NCBI GenBank assembly: GCA_021401465.1
Contig: JADDMT010000020.1
Coordinates: 310,001-374,000, forward strand
Source: Teratosphaeria epicoccoides
Taxonomy: Eukaryota > Ascomycota > Dothideomycetes > Mycosphaerellales > Teratosphaeriaceae
DNA: 64,000 nucleotides
Reading direction: 5' to 3'
Position 1 is the first letter of the stretch. Each line of letters opens with the position of its first letter. The notes beneath the pieces are model-generated. The model made no database searches, was not told where the DNA came from, and worked only from the letters and a program-made list of their open reading frames with translations. Shown here one piece after another: positions 48,113 to 59,660 of the stretch. The position numbers and the translations under genes are program-made.

Positions 48113-48502
48113 TAATATAGATGTATATACTATATAATATGAAAATATCCTGTAGTGTGACAGAGTAATCCGACCTTTTAATAGGTACAAGATAGCGCTA
48201 CTTTCTGCTTATTGTAGAGGTAGCGCTAGAGGTACTTATAACCCCTAACGCCCCCTGATTAGGGAAAGCGTGTCTGAGCCTAACCCCGTAGGGGTACTAT
48301 AGGGTCAGGAAGTCCCCGTAGGGGTACTATAGGGTTAGCGACATAAGGGCATCCTATGTCAAGCATTAATCCTACTTAGACAACATACGAGCTAACGTAT
48401 GTACGAAGGACCTCCTTGCTATATGTAGTAGGGTTACTACATGCTAAGGGCAGGCATTAGAACCTATGCGGCTCTAATAGCCCCCTAGTATTAACTGTAT
48501 TA
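48113..48502 (-). repeat. 5' LTR of A2 (390 bp)
   Basis: Mate of 18,632-19,021, including the extra 30-bp tandem copy. Right edge followed by CTATA (48,503-48,507), the target duplication. Confidence 0.93.
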
Positions 48503-48866
48503 CTATACTTTTTGACTAGACGATAGAAGCTACCTTGCTTATAGCTACGACTATGCCTTATACCTCTAGAGGTATACAAGGCTTTTGTTAGGAGCCGTAA
48601 ATCTAGCGCTTGACTTAGTTTTAACTGTCATGTATTAGCTAAGGTTAGCGCTAATATGCTTAAGTGTCTACTTTAAGCATCCTGCTTGTTTTATAGCCTT
48701 ATAGTAGCTCTACTTGCCGCTATAACCGAAAAGACTAATCAAGCATTTGTCTAGACTATTAAAGCCTAAACAGCTTAGTCCATTTAAAAAAGCTCTGTTT
48801 AGAGCTCTACAACAGGCTTTCCTTATACCTAGGCTTAATTAAATCATTAGCCCTAACGCGCGAGAC
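48503..48866. other. Mutated spacer right of A2
   Basis: No gene or repeat recognised beyond the CTATA duplication; TAG/CTA-rich. Confidence 0.4.
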
Positions 48867-49940
48867 ATGATCGCAAATAACGAGGAGGTCTAGAAACTAG
48901 TCGCATACTTCTGTAGGAAGATAAACACTATAGAGCTAAACTCTGACAATTACTACAAGGAAATACTAGCATTACTCGAGCATTAGATGCAAGGGATACT
49001 AGCTAAGGTTAATGCTATATAGTAGCAAAGCCTGACAGACTACACGGACTTCCTATATTTTGTAGTTACTACTAGGAGGTTAGATGCTAGACAAGTACTA
49101 CTAGACTCCTATTATAGTTCGACTTCTGAATTACCTTCTACCTTAGCGATAAGCCATTAGTGTAGACGCTCTGCCTAGCTGTCTACAGGACTCTCTGTTA
49201 GAGAGCGTCCTTATGTATTATGACTAAAGAATGCTAGCGCTAGTAATGTTCGTTAACGTCTAATACCTAACGCATATTAGCTTAGCCCCTAACTATACTC
49301 CGTATGTAGACACAAGCTACCTAAGCATCACTAACAGAGGCGCGGTCAAATAGTAGTCGCATGTCTACTTTAATGCCTATAAGTAATAATCATCAATTTA
49401 AAGACGTTTAGCTTCATGTATGCTAGAAGTAGTAATTGCCTCGACTTCTAGAGTTTAAGTAGTAAGACTAAGTCACTGTCAGGTAGCCGTGCTAACATTC
49501 TTTGCTAAAGGCTATAGCAAGGGTAAGTTAAAAGTAGTAGGCAAGAAAGTAACTACCTAATTAGTGTTAATGTTTTTAAAGGCCGCGTAAAGGACCCTCC
49601 TAATGCTTAGAAGGTAACGCTACCCTTAGATTCGCTTATATTCTCGCACATGATAAAAGAGCGCAGATCTAAGACAGACATAGTTTCAAGTAATAGAAGA
49701 AGTGTCTCTTTAAGAGGTTTAAGATGTCGACAACTAAAGCATTAGCGCTACTTAATTGCTAGTCTAGACAATGTTTAAGCTAGGCGCTTAATAAGTAAAG
49801 ACATCATGACAGTTGTCAGACTAGCGAAAGAATAAACACTAAGGAAGGATCTTCAGGGTCGAGTTACTTCATTTAGGCTTAGAGGAAGATATTACTTAAC
49901 AAAGACAGATATAGTAGGGTACTTTAGCTTTGACTTCATG
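48867..49940 (+). pseudogene. Degenerate ORF, unknown protein
   Basis: One frame from ATG 48,867 keeps protein-like composition for about 358 codons, interrupted almost only by TAG. It begins with a Glu/Lys/Leu-rich helical segment (to about 49,060), then a Ser/Arg-rich middle, then a basic region (Arg-Leu-Arg-Gly-Arg, about 49,870). A pyrimidine run ending CTTCAG at about 49,945-49,975 resembles a fungal 3' splice site. No transposase or retroelement motif recognised. Confidence 0.38.
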
Positions 49941-49975
49941 TCCCCTTTTGTCTTTTCTTTTTTTTTCCTTCTTCA

Positions 49976-52900
49976 GCTGTCCTAGATCTTCTCTTGCCTC
50001 CCCCCCTTCCTACGACAGGCCGATTAGCGTGAGATCTTGCCCCGGACTTTAGCGCTCTGCTCGGGAGTCGAAGAGATAGCTCCTACTTGTTATTATAAGG
50101 AGGAGGGCACTATAGGGAGCTTCTAGCTATAGGGAAAGGCTCGTTTATGTGCCTAGAGTATTAGGCCTACTCTGCTTAAATAGAAAGTGCTAGCAGAGGA
50201 CATAGCGAGAGTAGCGAGAGTTATGTATTAGGCTTGTTATTCTAAGCTGTCAGGATTATAGGGTATGTTCCTATTACGCTAGTTTTATGCGAGTAGCCGA
50301 TCTGTTAGCTAGCTAAGGGATATACTATTAGTGCTATAATCCTCCTACTATTGTCGCGACCCTCTTGCTTCTATCTTATAACGCCGTATTACCGCGCTAT
50401 ATGTGTGTATGTAATTAGTAAAGCATATGTATACTCTATGCTAGAGCTCTAGATGCGGTGCGAAAGTAATAGATGTAATGTAAAGGACTCGTAAGAAATG
50501 TAAAAGATAAAGATGTATAATTAATAGTCGAGAATAGGGTAGTAACCTATCCATGATACGCTTAATACCTACACGTAGTATCTTACGCACTGTTTTAGTC
50601 AAAGTTCCGCCCTAGCTTAGAGGGGTAGCTCGAGGATAGCCGTTTAGGGAAGAGATAATAATTATCTTTAGTAACACATCTAATGCTATATAGATGATTA
50701 GTTAGCAATAATCTAGGAGTAGCATGTTTCAGGACAGGCGAGGGTAACAGAATCGAGGACAGAAGCCATAGCAAGATCATCTTAGTTAAGCGTTAGAAGA
50801 GGACAGACAGAGTCCGCATTAGGGTAGAGGTGTAGATCTAGACAGCTAATATGCCGCTAGAGATAGTATGCGAGAGACAGAACGGCTACTAGAGGATGAT
50901 CGGAGCTTTCTAATAGAGCCGCAAAACATGAACTAAGAGTTAAACAAAGACCCTTATATAAGTCTCTAAGGTATAGTGCATAATTAAAATAAAGATAATC
51001 GCTTTACTTCTTCTAGCCTTATGCATAGTCTAGAAGCTAGAGATAACGACCTTCTCTTTACGCAGAATAACTGTTAGGATCTATGACAGGACTACGCTTA
51101 AACTAAACAGGGCTAGACGTAATGACTTGTCTCTAAGTTTTATGGGTACCTTAAGCTATAAAGCTTGTACTAGCTACTATGCTTCCTCGTACGTCTACGC
51201 TAGGACGCTTAAAGATACTATTAGCTCCTTTTACGCAAGAACTCAAGCATAAGATGTATGACAAGGATGTCGAAGAGCTACTATATCAGGAAGTGCTAGT
51301 TGTAGATAAGTCTAAACTAGAGGTACTACATAATACGACTAAGTCGCTATAGTGTTACAGGTCTTTTACATAGCCTTAAAGGCTAAGTATGAAGCTATTC
51401 TAGGCAGTAGTATTACTAAGAAGTAGACATTAAATAGCGAACTTCTAGAGTACTATAGGTTCCTCCGTGCTAATTATGACTTACTCTTTAGCTAAACACA
51501 AGCAGGCTATCTTCTAGTTAGAAGAACAGAATACGTCTATAAGCCCTATAGTTACTACTTACAATGTTAAGTATCTTGACCTTGTCTACTCTAGAAGCTG
51601 CCCTGCTTAATAGTCCCGAGCGTCTGTTCTAATAGCTTGGCACTACTTTTCGCATCTATAAGCGTCATTATAATGCCACGGGATAGTGTCGCAGGTCTAG
51701 TGCGCCTCTCTTCTACAATTGCTACTACATGCGCGCGTTTAAGTATTAAAGGTAGCCCTCTATACACTAACATAGAAACATCTTAAGCAAGCTTTAGAAA
51801 GGGTTTAAGGTAGTCTTGTTAACAAAGCCAGGCTACAGAAGACAGACACCCTGCTTTTATAGGCTACTTTAGATAGCAGAGCTAAAGAATAAGAGTACTA
51901 GGGTAGCAGGAGCATTTAAACAAAGTTTATATTACCTATGCGCTTAAAGTCATTACCTTGTTAGCCGCATTAAGTATATTAGACAAGATAGCTGTGTAAT
52001 AATATGCTAACTGTCTAGTAGGCTGTAGGACCTCTTTAACGTATAACTTTAACACCCTACAGATTCGCTATTACTTGCTTGCCTACATAGCTAGCTATAG
52101 TTCTCCTTACGCGTATAGGGTAACTCGCGAGAATTTCTAAGCGCTATGTTATACTCATTAGCTTCTAGACGCCTTGTATTAAGAAGATGTAGAATAATGC
52201 TATGTTTATAAAGGATGCTATTTTAGATGTGTTTTTTGCTATTACCTAAGGTCTACGTAGTTCTTATACTTACAGACTATAAGCACATTTAGCTTAATAG
52301 CTCTAATATACATACTCTACGCCTACATTACTAATGTATTAACATCCTTGCTAAGATTATCGACATTAATGTAATATCCTTAACAGCGTTTTCTGACATT
52401 CTTGCTAATGTTAAACTGTTATATAGAAAATGTTAATACAAGTTAGTAGGCTAATACATAGGCTTTAATCGATATTAGTGCTTGCCTATATACTAGGCGC
52501 AAGGTATTAATAGTAGACATGCGTAAAAGGAGCTATTCTATACTTGACTATAGTCTTTTAACAAGTAAACGCTACTTATTACTACAGCTTCTAATCTTTT
52601 AAGCTCTACCCTACCTACGTGAAATCTCTATGCTTAATAACAGGAGGTTGCTAACTAATTCATCTGTTGTCAGGGTATGTGCTTACTAGGGCTAACATTT
52701 CGTAGCCTCTTAGCTATAGTCCTAAAATAGAGATCCTTTGCTATACTACTAGACATGTTATAGGACTCGTGAGTATAGTCTGATAGCACTTAAGCGGCAG
52801 TATGATATAAAGAGTCAGCCAAGTCTCGAAAAACTTCAGCCTTTTCTATGCGCACTAAAACTGTCTGTTATCTCTTTAGTAATATAAGTCCTCTTACGCA

Positions 52901-54785
52901 AGACACTTAAGTACGACAGTTACACTGTTTCCGTCTGTATTTAGCAGCATAATATGCTACTAAAAACAGTATTGTCGTAGACAGAGGTATGTAGCGCAGG
53001 CCTAATAGCTTTAGGATAGACTTGTTTATTCTAATCGACTTCCTGCACTTTAAGACTAAGTGCTGCTAAAAGACAGCTGTCATGACGAATTAATGAATGT
53101 AGTCCTTATAATAGTCAGATTTGTTAGCATGGCGGAGCTAGAGACTCCTATTAGGCCTAGTCTGCCTAGTAAGAATCATGAGGAGGAAGAGATGTATAAC
53201 CTTAAGGAATATCATTTTTGCTTCTTAACTACTTATCTCTTATATACTAGAGATCTAGGCGAGTTACCTAGACCTAAAGAGCTTCTAGAAGGGCCGAGTA
53301 AGGATCATGGCAGTAAGTTTAGAAGGACGTTTAATTCTAGGTAGCAGAGTTCTAAAGTATAGTAGATCTTTCTAACTAGGAGTATTCGTCCCCTTAGCCC
53401 TAGGCTTGTTAACACGGAAGCTCTACTAGTAAGGTAATTGCCACGATAGTCAGAGATGAAAGCAGCAGTGCAAAAATCGCGGCAGAGGACAACAGGAAGG
53501 GTAATAGTAGTAATGATAAAGAGGAGGCGGATGTAGGAGACAGCAAGGTGCTTTAGCTATCTCTTACTTCTCTTCTGTGACTGCTTGGCTCTCTAGTAAC
53601 AACGACATCGAAGGCCTAGCTTACATGACAAGGACGAGAAGCCTAACAATTTAGTTAATAAGCCCGCTTAAGCCTCTAGTACCTCTGTCATACCTTCTTC
53701 TACTTTATCGCCATTCTAATAATACATACCCTTTAGCACTACCCTTACTGTCTTGTTAATTAATCCTAACAGCAGATCTTCCCTTACTATAGCTCCTTGT
53801 ATTAGTACCGCTAGTTCTGACGTTACTAAGACATTCCTCTATACTATAACTATACTACTACCCTCTAATAATGTAATTCTAGTGCGCGCTAGAGGAGGAG
53901 CTATAGTCCTATACTATAACATAGCAAACCTCTAGTTACAAGTAGTATTATGCAGGTAGTAGGAAGTTTAGTACATACTGCATATATTTCCCTGTTAACG
54001 AATTAACTAAGTAGTCTAGATGATTTGTAACTTCTCTTAGTCTTACTGTCATTATGCAGAACTTCTATTATTAGTACTTTGTTTAATTCGCTAGCATAGT
54101 ATCTACTATCTTAGAGCTTTGTGTATAATGATAATGCCTTAGATTAAATGTTAGCATCTAAATGTACGAGATTAGCTATTGTAATAAGTCGTCCTACCTA
54201 TCTGACTGCTTAGAAGGTGTAATCTTCCTGTAGTAGAGCCTAAACTAGAAATCAAATTATGTAAACCCCTACATCTGATTATAAGTACTAGCGTATGTTA
54301 GTAGTCTCATGAGTTAATAACATAGTTCGCAAGTTAGTATAGTTTACTACTTATTGCCGCTATTAACTGCTTGTTAACCTAGTTAACTGCCTAGTAAGCC
54401 GTGTGAAATGAGCGCTACGACGACAGGAAGAAAGCGCTGTAGCTCTGTCCTACTTCTAAGCTCGCTCCTATTAGATGTCAAAGAATCTTTAGACCTGACA
54501 TAGACGAACAGGAAGTTAGACACTAACGCCAAGGGACTTTCAGGATTACAGACAGGGTCAGAAGGCTTTCGTCCTAGCATATACTCTTTCTAGCGACGAA
54601 GGTCAGCGACTTATCTCTAGGACCTGTAGCTACTCTGTCAGGTTAATCTGCGCGTAAAGGCCGGCTAATAGCTTCTTGCTAAGACAGCAGCAGCGCGGCT
54701 TGACATACACTGCGAGATGTTGACTAATATTAGCGACTCTAAAAGTCAAGCATCGATTAACTAGTTAAGGCGATTAACAGGCGTG
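49976..54785. other. Mutated region without a recognised element
   Basis: TAG/CTA-rich throughout. Weakly protein-like frames occur on plus at about 51,230-51,900 (charged, Leu-rich, TAG-broken) and an open stretch at 53,060-53,344 (94 codons, acidic, Pro-rich end). I see no RT, integrase, transposase or tyrosine-recombinase signature and no match to families A-D. Probably older transposon remnants. Confidence 0.35.
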
Positions 54786-54789
54786 ATGC

Positions 54790-56856
54790 GGAGCGTCATC
54801 TATGATGGAGCTTGCTGGCCGCACATCCTCCCTTCTAACTACTAAGCCAGGCTTATGTCTAGAGTCGCATCCGCTGCAGAAGTGCAGCCCGGCCAAGACT
54901 TGCGCGGATCTTGATCATGGCATATAGCGGGCACGTTCCTAGAGCTGCCGCTCGATAGCTGCATGTTCGCTCAGAGACCTGGAGTTGTCAAACCCAAGGC
55001 CGCAGACAGAGGTCGAAGACTTTCCGCAGTACTGCCCTGATCATCTTAGACACTGCACTCTCCTGTCAGGTGTGACATGTGCTCGACAGGCCGGCCGTGG
55101 AACCTATGTTCGATATGACTGCAAGCAAGCGGGCATTGCCAAAGGTGCATTCGAAGAGAGGTCCGTGGAGTCAATTGCGTCAACGCCATGCTTCCTGTCG
55201 GTCATGTAGCGGCACCGACAGAGCCGGCTGTGCAATACCGTGCATGTCATGTCAGGCACAAGCCCCATTGGTAAGACGAGAAGCCCTTGCACCTACTCCG
55301 AGTCGATGTAGGATGCCTCGAGTCGCACGCAGAACTCTGCGCTCCTCATATCCAGGATAGGGTGGCTTTCAGAGCTTCTCCCATAGACTCCAATGACTTG
55401 TACTGACTCTTCATGGTAGAAGCAGGACCTTCTAGCCGAGTAGTGTCACAGTCATGGTCTTGTTATCCACCGCAAAGAAGGGCGGAGTCGACTTGTTGAC
55501 CCTTTTGGAGCATCTGAATCAAGTAAAAATTTTTGGGTCAGAATCAGAGATGTCCGGTCGTGTCGGGAAAGACCAGCGACGTGTAAGTATGCGGCGCTGA
55601 GGCCAGTGGCAGTACACTATGCACCTTGTACCAGACCAGACCTTGCCCCTCCTCGGAACTCGAGTCTAGGGAACGCGCGCAGTCTTGCGACGTCTACCAG
55701 CCGATGCTGGCATGAGAGCGCGCTTCTCGAGTCTACACGAGCAGCCCGGGCCCACCATCTGACCTCGCAATCGTAATCACCTCTGTGGTGGAACGCTTCG
55801 ATGCACGCACGTGTGCCCATACTCCTAGCTTGCAGCGTTCATGTCTGCGTACTTGGACTTGACGGCAGCGCTGGCGACCAGGCAGCAAGCAGCAAAGGGT
55901 CAAGACATGGAAACTGGCTGTACAATCCACGCCGTGAGCCTTCTTTCCATAACTTTTGATGGCTCCAAGGTTATTCGATGGTTCAGCTTGGGGCTCCTGG
56001 CAGCTAGTACGGAGGCTTTCTGGACCTCGATGAAGCGAGCAGGGTGTTCAGTTGGCCATGATACGCCCCATATGGACCTATCATTGTGATCTGGGCAATT
56101 CATGGCCATTCTTCACCATGACCCTAGCAGGTGCGAGGTCCTGCAATGCATTGATCGAATTCCAATCTTCGAGATACGGCTAGACCAGTAGAGTGTCTAG
56201 CCTTCGCTCTGAACTTCTACCACTTCATACTCTGCACCTCTTTGCTCTTGTCACGAACTGTTCTTGTGTATTGTCTTCATTCGCCGCCGACCTTGAGAAC
56301 CAGCATTTGGGACTTGATGCAGGGGCCGAGTGACTCGAGATACAACCCTGGCAGTTCTTACAGAAGAAGAAAAATTGCTGAAGGCGAGGGTGTGGTTGAT
56401 GTTGTGAACTGTCTCAATTCCATCGATGCGCTTTGTGCGATGATGGTTGCCTGGTACCTCAGCCTCGACAGGCTTCTCGATAGCCGCAGAAGCAATGCAC
56501 TGTCAAATGCCTCTTGCCGTCGGCATCGCCGTTCCGTTATGTCGCTTACCTGCTACTCGTGCTGGCTCAAGTCCTTGCGTGCACATTGGCGGCACTGCAC
56601 AACAAGTCCCCGAGACAGTGAGGTACAGGGCTCGCAGAGTACCAGATGTCGAGGACAGCGACATGTGAAGCCAATCATCCATAAACGGGTTGTAGTAAAG
56701 CAAATCATGTATATACTTTGCTCAATCTGAGCAGCTTCAACATCATTGCTCTCACGCCAGCAAGCTCATATATTCATTCACGGCTCGACCTGAGGGCCGT
56801 CAACATATCTGCCCTTACATCGGCTGTCGAAACCATACATATGCAGTGTCTGGGCT
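54790..56856. other. Unique balanced-composition DNA, no convincing gene
   Basis: From about 54,790 the TAG/CTA signature disappears and CpG- and CpA-rich unique sequence begins. Several short frames overlap on both strands (for example plus 56,242-56,730, 162 codons), but none has a recognisable domain or coherent composition, and competing frames are equally open, as expected by chance in GC-rich DNA. It may hold regulatory sequence or the 3' flank of the gene to the right. Confidence 0.45.
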
Positions 56857-58083
56857 TCACCCTTCCCCTGGCACTTTCGTGGCCGCCCACCGCCCTGCCT
56901 GAGCCGCACTGTACTCTAGCAGGAGTAGGCGTAGCTCTCGTGCCTCAGCCACGGCCGCGGCCACGTTTGCTTTGGAGAAGACAAGCCAACTTTTCACCGC
57001 ATTCCAGAATTCGACCTGGCGTAGCACTGCCAGGAGTTTTCGTTGCTCTGATTCAATGATCGGGATGAGTTCTGCGACCTTCTCGGCTTTGCCAGCATGG
57101 CCTCGTTGCAGCCAATACTGTTGCTGCTCTCTGTTGGATACCAACTGCTTTTCGAGGCTGTCGAGGTCGGACGTCTTGTATGAGTTGCACTCGGGCCCGG
57201 AGACGAAGTGCGTAAGCGAGTCGTAAAGCGCGGGTGGTGGTATACTAGCTACCAGTCTGTCAAACCTTTCGACCGCAGCGACATAAGTATGATGGGTGAT
57301 AGTAGCTGTCTTTGGGGACTCGACGGGCTGGTTTGCCACGAGATTTGCGCTTCGTTCACCAGCAAGGACCGAGAAGCCATGGTGTAAGGCCCGTCGTAGA
57401 AAGCTGGCTCCTACCTTGGGCTCATCAATCTGGCGAAGGTCGTCGCTGTCACTTATCCGAGCCACAGCAGCCATGAGGCAGAACAAGGCTGGATCCTGTG
57501 AAGTGTTTGGCTCAAGACGGTACTGGCAGTCGGAATGGAATTCCTGGTACTCGGCTGGGAGATTGGGGTGTTGGAGGTGCTCCATGAATGCCCCCATCGC
57601 TGCTCGTGCAGGCTCTAAGTACTGCTCTGAGTGTAAGGGGTCGTACACCGCAAAGATGCCATCCTCGATATGCACATTCGCTATACAGCAATGTGAGGTC
57701 GAAGGAAACACGAGAGGCACTAGCAAAGCTTCCGGTAGATCGTCATGATCGCTCTCAAGTACGTAGTTGTCCTCCGCAAGTGGTGTCTTTCCCTCCGGGC
57801 GAACAAAGTCGTGAGGAATGATACGCCATGTGTTTGGCTGGGCGTTGAGCAATGATAACGCGGAGTAGAGACCACTGCCATCAAGTCTAGCGCTCTCCGT
57901 ACTCAAGAGCTCAGCAATGTCTTGAGCGTGTTGGGCGGAAAGATCTGGCAGCAGCTGCGCACCCAGCGCCGAGGAACAAGCAGCTTGCTTTGGTCTTTTG
58001 GCATGACCGGCTGCTAGTGCGTCTGCCGGGCGCTTTTGGGCATTGGTTTGATGAGGTCTGCGGGTCAAGCCGCCAGGAGCCAT
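56857..58083 (-). CDS. Ulp1/C48-like domain protein, probable non-catalytic
   Basis: Intact 408-codon frame from ATG 58,083 (A at -3, G at +4) to TGA 56,859. The start is followed by a basic Lys/Arg/Pro segment that may be a nuclear signal. The middle resembles the C-terminal catalytic domain of SUMO/Ulp1 cysteine proteases: a hydrophobic strand with Ser-His-Cys-Cys (58,083 numbering residues 129-133), an Asp in Val-Tyr-Asp-Pro-Leu 17 residues later, then Ser-Gln-Asp-Pro-Ala-Leu-Phe where the family has Asp-Cys-Gly-X-Phe. So His and Asp fit, but the nucleophile Cys would be Pro. The C-terminal 130 residues are a charged helical region (Glu, Lys, Leu, Gln). The frame stays open upstream to 58,359. 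The family call is tentative. Confidence 0.55.
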   Translation of the reverse strand: MAPGGLTRRPHQTNAQKRPADALAAGHAKRPKQAACSSALGAQLLPDLSAQHAQDIAELLSTESARLDGSGLYSALSLLNAQPNTWRIIPHDFVRPEGKTPLAEDNYVLESDHDDLPEALLVPLVFPSTSHCCIANVHIEDGIFAVYDPLHSEQYLEPARAAMGAFMEHLQHPNLPAEYQEFHSDCQYRLEPNTSQDPALFCLMAAVARISDSDDLRQIDEPKVGASFLRRALHHGFSVLAGERSANLVANQPVESPKTATITHHTYVAAVERFDRLVASIPPPALYDSLTHFVSGPECNSYKTSDLDSLEKQLVSNREQQQYWLQRGHAGKAEKVAELIPIIESEQRKLLAVLRQVEFWNAVKSWLVFSKANVAAAVAEARELRLLLLEYSAAQAGRWAATKVPGEG

Positions 58084-58626
58084 TGTGGTGGTGATGTAGC
58101 GTGTGGGGCAAGGTGAGATGCCTGGCGAGTCTTGCCACAACATCCAAGAAGCCGCCTGAGAGACAGCGGTGATGTCGGACTGAGGTTCCGAGCGGCCGAG
58201 CCCAATGGATCGCTCGGTTGACTCAGTCAACAGTTGACTGCGGACGGTGGATCGTTGTCGGTGAGGCGTCACGGGTGCGACGGGCGCGACGGGCGTGTCG
58301 TGGAAGGAGTTCGCGTCTAGACCTTCAGAGATACTGCTCAGGAACTGATTTGCCTCTTCCTAAGTCGGCTCGTTGTCACTGATGCCTTCAGGGTGCGATG
58401 GCAGGTTCGGCTCGAGATCTTCTGCTGCGCTGTCGACACTCGCGTCACTGTCGCCTTCAGGGTCCGACAGCAAGTTCGGCTCGAGATCTGGCGCGCTCGT
58501 GAGCTGCAGCAGAAGAGAGAGATGGAAGGCAGTGCCCCGTTCGTCGGTCCCTCCCGAGCAGTCGCCATAGGCAGTCGAGCTTGAGCACCACCTTCCTGAC
58601 GCACCTTCCTCACGCACCTCCCTCAC
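58084..58626 (-). pseudogene. In-frame upstream extension with a TAG and a 23-residue repeat
   Basis: The C48-like frame continues upstream to TAG 58,362-58,360 and, past that single stop, to 58,626. Across it two acidic repeats of 23 residues (69-bp period; 58,384-58,452 and 58,453-58,521) share Asp-Leu-Glu-Pro-Asn-Leu and Pro-Glu-Gly. A pyrimidine tract ending CTGCAG at 58,504 on the minus strand could be a 3' splice site, and GTGCGT motifs near 58,600-58,631 could be donors. Either the gene lost its N-terminus to one C-to-T change, or the real first exons avoid the TAG. Confidence 0.4.
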
Positions 58627-58635
58627 GCACCTTCC

Positions 58636-58959
58636 TCATCGTGAGCAGACGACGTCAGAATTGCATTGGCTTGCAGTGCCTTCCAGTCCATGAGCTTCGT
58701 CGCGTGCAGGGGTGGTAGAGCCATCAAGCCGGATTGTCTTGTCTTGCTTGATCAAGCCAGCAATCTCATAGGTCTGCCCGCCGTATTGTAAGATCAGCTG
58801 CCAGTCCACCGAGCCGAAGGATTGTCTCACTGAATTGTTGCTGTGACTGCGTTCCACAGGTAGGCAGATAGCACTCATTTTGGGCTCGGCGTTCGCGATA
58901 CGCGCATCAAACAACGGCAACGACCTGCCCTCGTCGTTGCGACTTTTACATATCATCAT
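58636..58959 (-). CDS. Hypothetical ORF, possible 5' exon of the C48-like gene
   Basis: 107 codons from ATG 58,959 to TGA 58,636 on the same strand, just upstream of the C48-like frame. It contains a short stretch with a Trp and Gly-Gly-Gln-Thr-Tyr that looks like part of a folded domain, but I do not recognise it. It may be a separate small gene or the 5' exon of its neighbour; no strong GTRNGT donor precedes its stop. Confidence 0.3.
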   Translation of the reverse strand: MMICKSRNDEGRSLPLFDARIANAEPKMSAICLPVERSHSNNSVRQSFGSVDWQLILQYGGQTYEIAGLIKQDKTIRLDGSTTPARDEAHGLEGTASQCNSDVVCSR

Positions 58960-59270
58960 CGTCTACAGCTTTGCTCTCGACGTCGCGGATTGACGGGAGA
59001 GGCACGCAATGATGATGAGTTGACTTTCTCGCGTCGATGTTTCTTACTTTGAGCAGAGGAAAGAAGAGCCGAAAATGTACTACACCGAAGTGCAGTCTAA
59101 AGCGATGCTACCGCTTTTTCGCCAAAGCATGCGGCATGCTTTCTCCTTCAGTTGCTCAAGGCAGCGAATGTGTAGAGCGAATGATCTTCGGATAGGGCGT
59201 CTTCGAACCGAACACGCAGGGCAGATCTAGAGCAAGCCGCCATTAATTGGCTCGCTACACATAGTAACTT
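58960..59270. other. 5' flank of the unique block
   Basis: Balanced composition, no ORF of note. Probably contains the promoter of the minus-strand gene(s). Composition shifts to the mutated type at about 59,270. Confidence 0.4.
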
Positions 59271-59520
59271 TCTTAATTTGAATCAGGCAGCTACTCTTGC
59301 GCTCTGACAGCAGATGAATCGATCAAAGTAGATCTCTGGGGTTAACAGCTTAACAGCTGTATCTAGGGCAGTAAATAAATAGGCTTGTTCTGTAACTATA
59401 GATTAGCTTTTAACCTACCCTCTAAAGCTAACACTCTATACGTTCATTACATGTAGCTCGTCGCTTCTAGTAGCTGGCGCTTAGGCTAGTTAGGGCCTAT
59501 GACCATTTAACCCTAAAGTA

Positions 59521-59660
59521 GTCATCTATAGCGAGTAAGTCATCTGTAGCAGAAAAGTCATCTAGGGTAGTAACAGTCATCTAGGGCAGTAATAGTCATC
59601 TAGGGTAGTAATAGTCATCTACAGCAGAAACAGTTATCTGTAGCAGAGAAACCATTATCC
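59521..59660. repeat. 18-19-bp minisatellite, seven to eight units
   Basis: Units start GTCATCT at 59,521, 59,539, 59,557, 59,576, 59,595 and 59,614, then GTTATCT at 59,633, with consensus like GTCATCTAGGGYAGTAAYA. A further mutated unit follows and one more partial copy (ATCTAGGGCAGTAAAT) lies at about 59,360. Differences between units are mostly transitions. Confidence 0.85.

Larger units (their letters stand above)
18632..48502 (-). mobile_element. Family A chromovirus, copy A2, split by nested insertions
   Basis: A full-length minus-strand element whose own sequence is 18,632-21,324 plus 42,977-48,502 (about 8.22 kb); the middle is element C with its own insertions. Both ends are flanked by CTATA (18,627-18,631 and 48,503-48,507), a perfect 5-bp target duplication. 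The join is exact: 21,324 continues at 42,977 when compared with A3 near 39,880. Its two LTRs are 390 bp, 30 bp longer than those of A1 and A3, so A2 belongs to a distinct subfamily. Confidence 0.93.

Noticed and set aside
49976..53344. Starship-type tyrosine recombinase (DUF3435) in the mutated region
   Set aside because: Looked for recombinase-like segments in the degenerate frames and found none I could support.
54985..56109. Several short overlapping frames on both strands
   Set aside because: Expected by chance in balanced GC-rich DNA; no motif, no consistent codon pattern.
56242..56730. 162-codon plus-strand frame
   Set aside because: No domain, competing open frames on both strands, composition not gene-like.
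57296..57821. Plus-strand frames opposite the C48-like gene
   Set aside because: Shadows of the minus-strand coding frame.
59521..59660. CRISPR-like array
   Set aside because: Units are contiguous with no unique spacers, and the DNA is fungal; this is a minisatellite.
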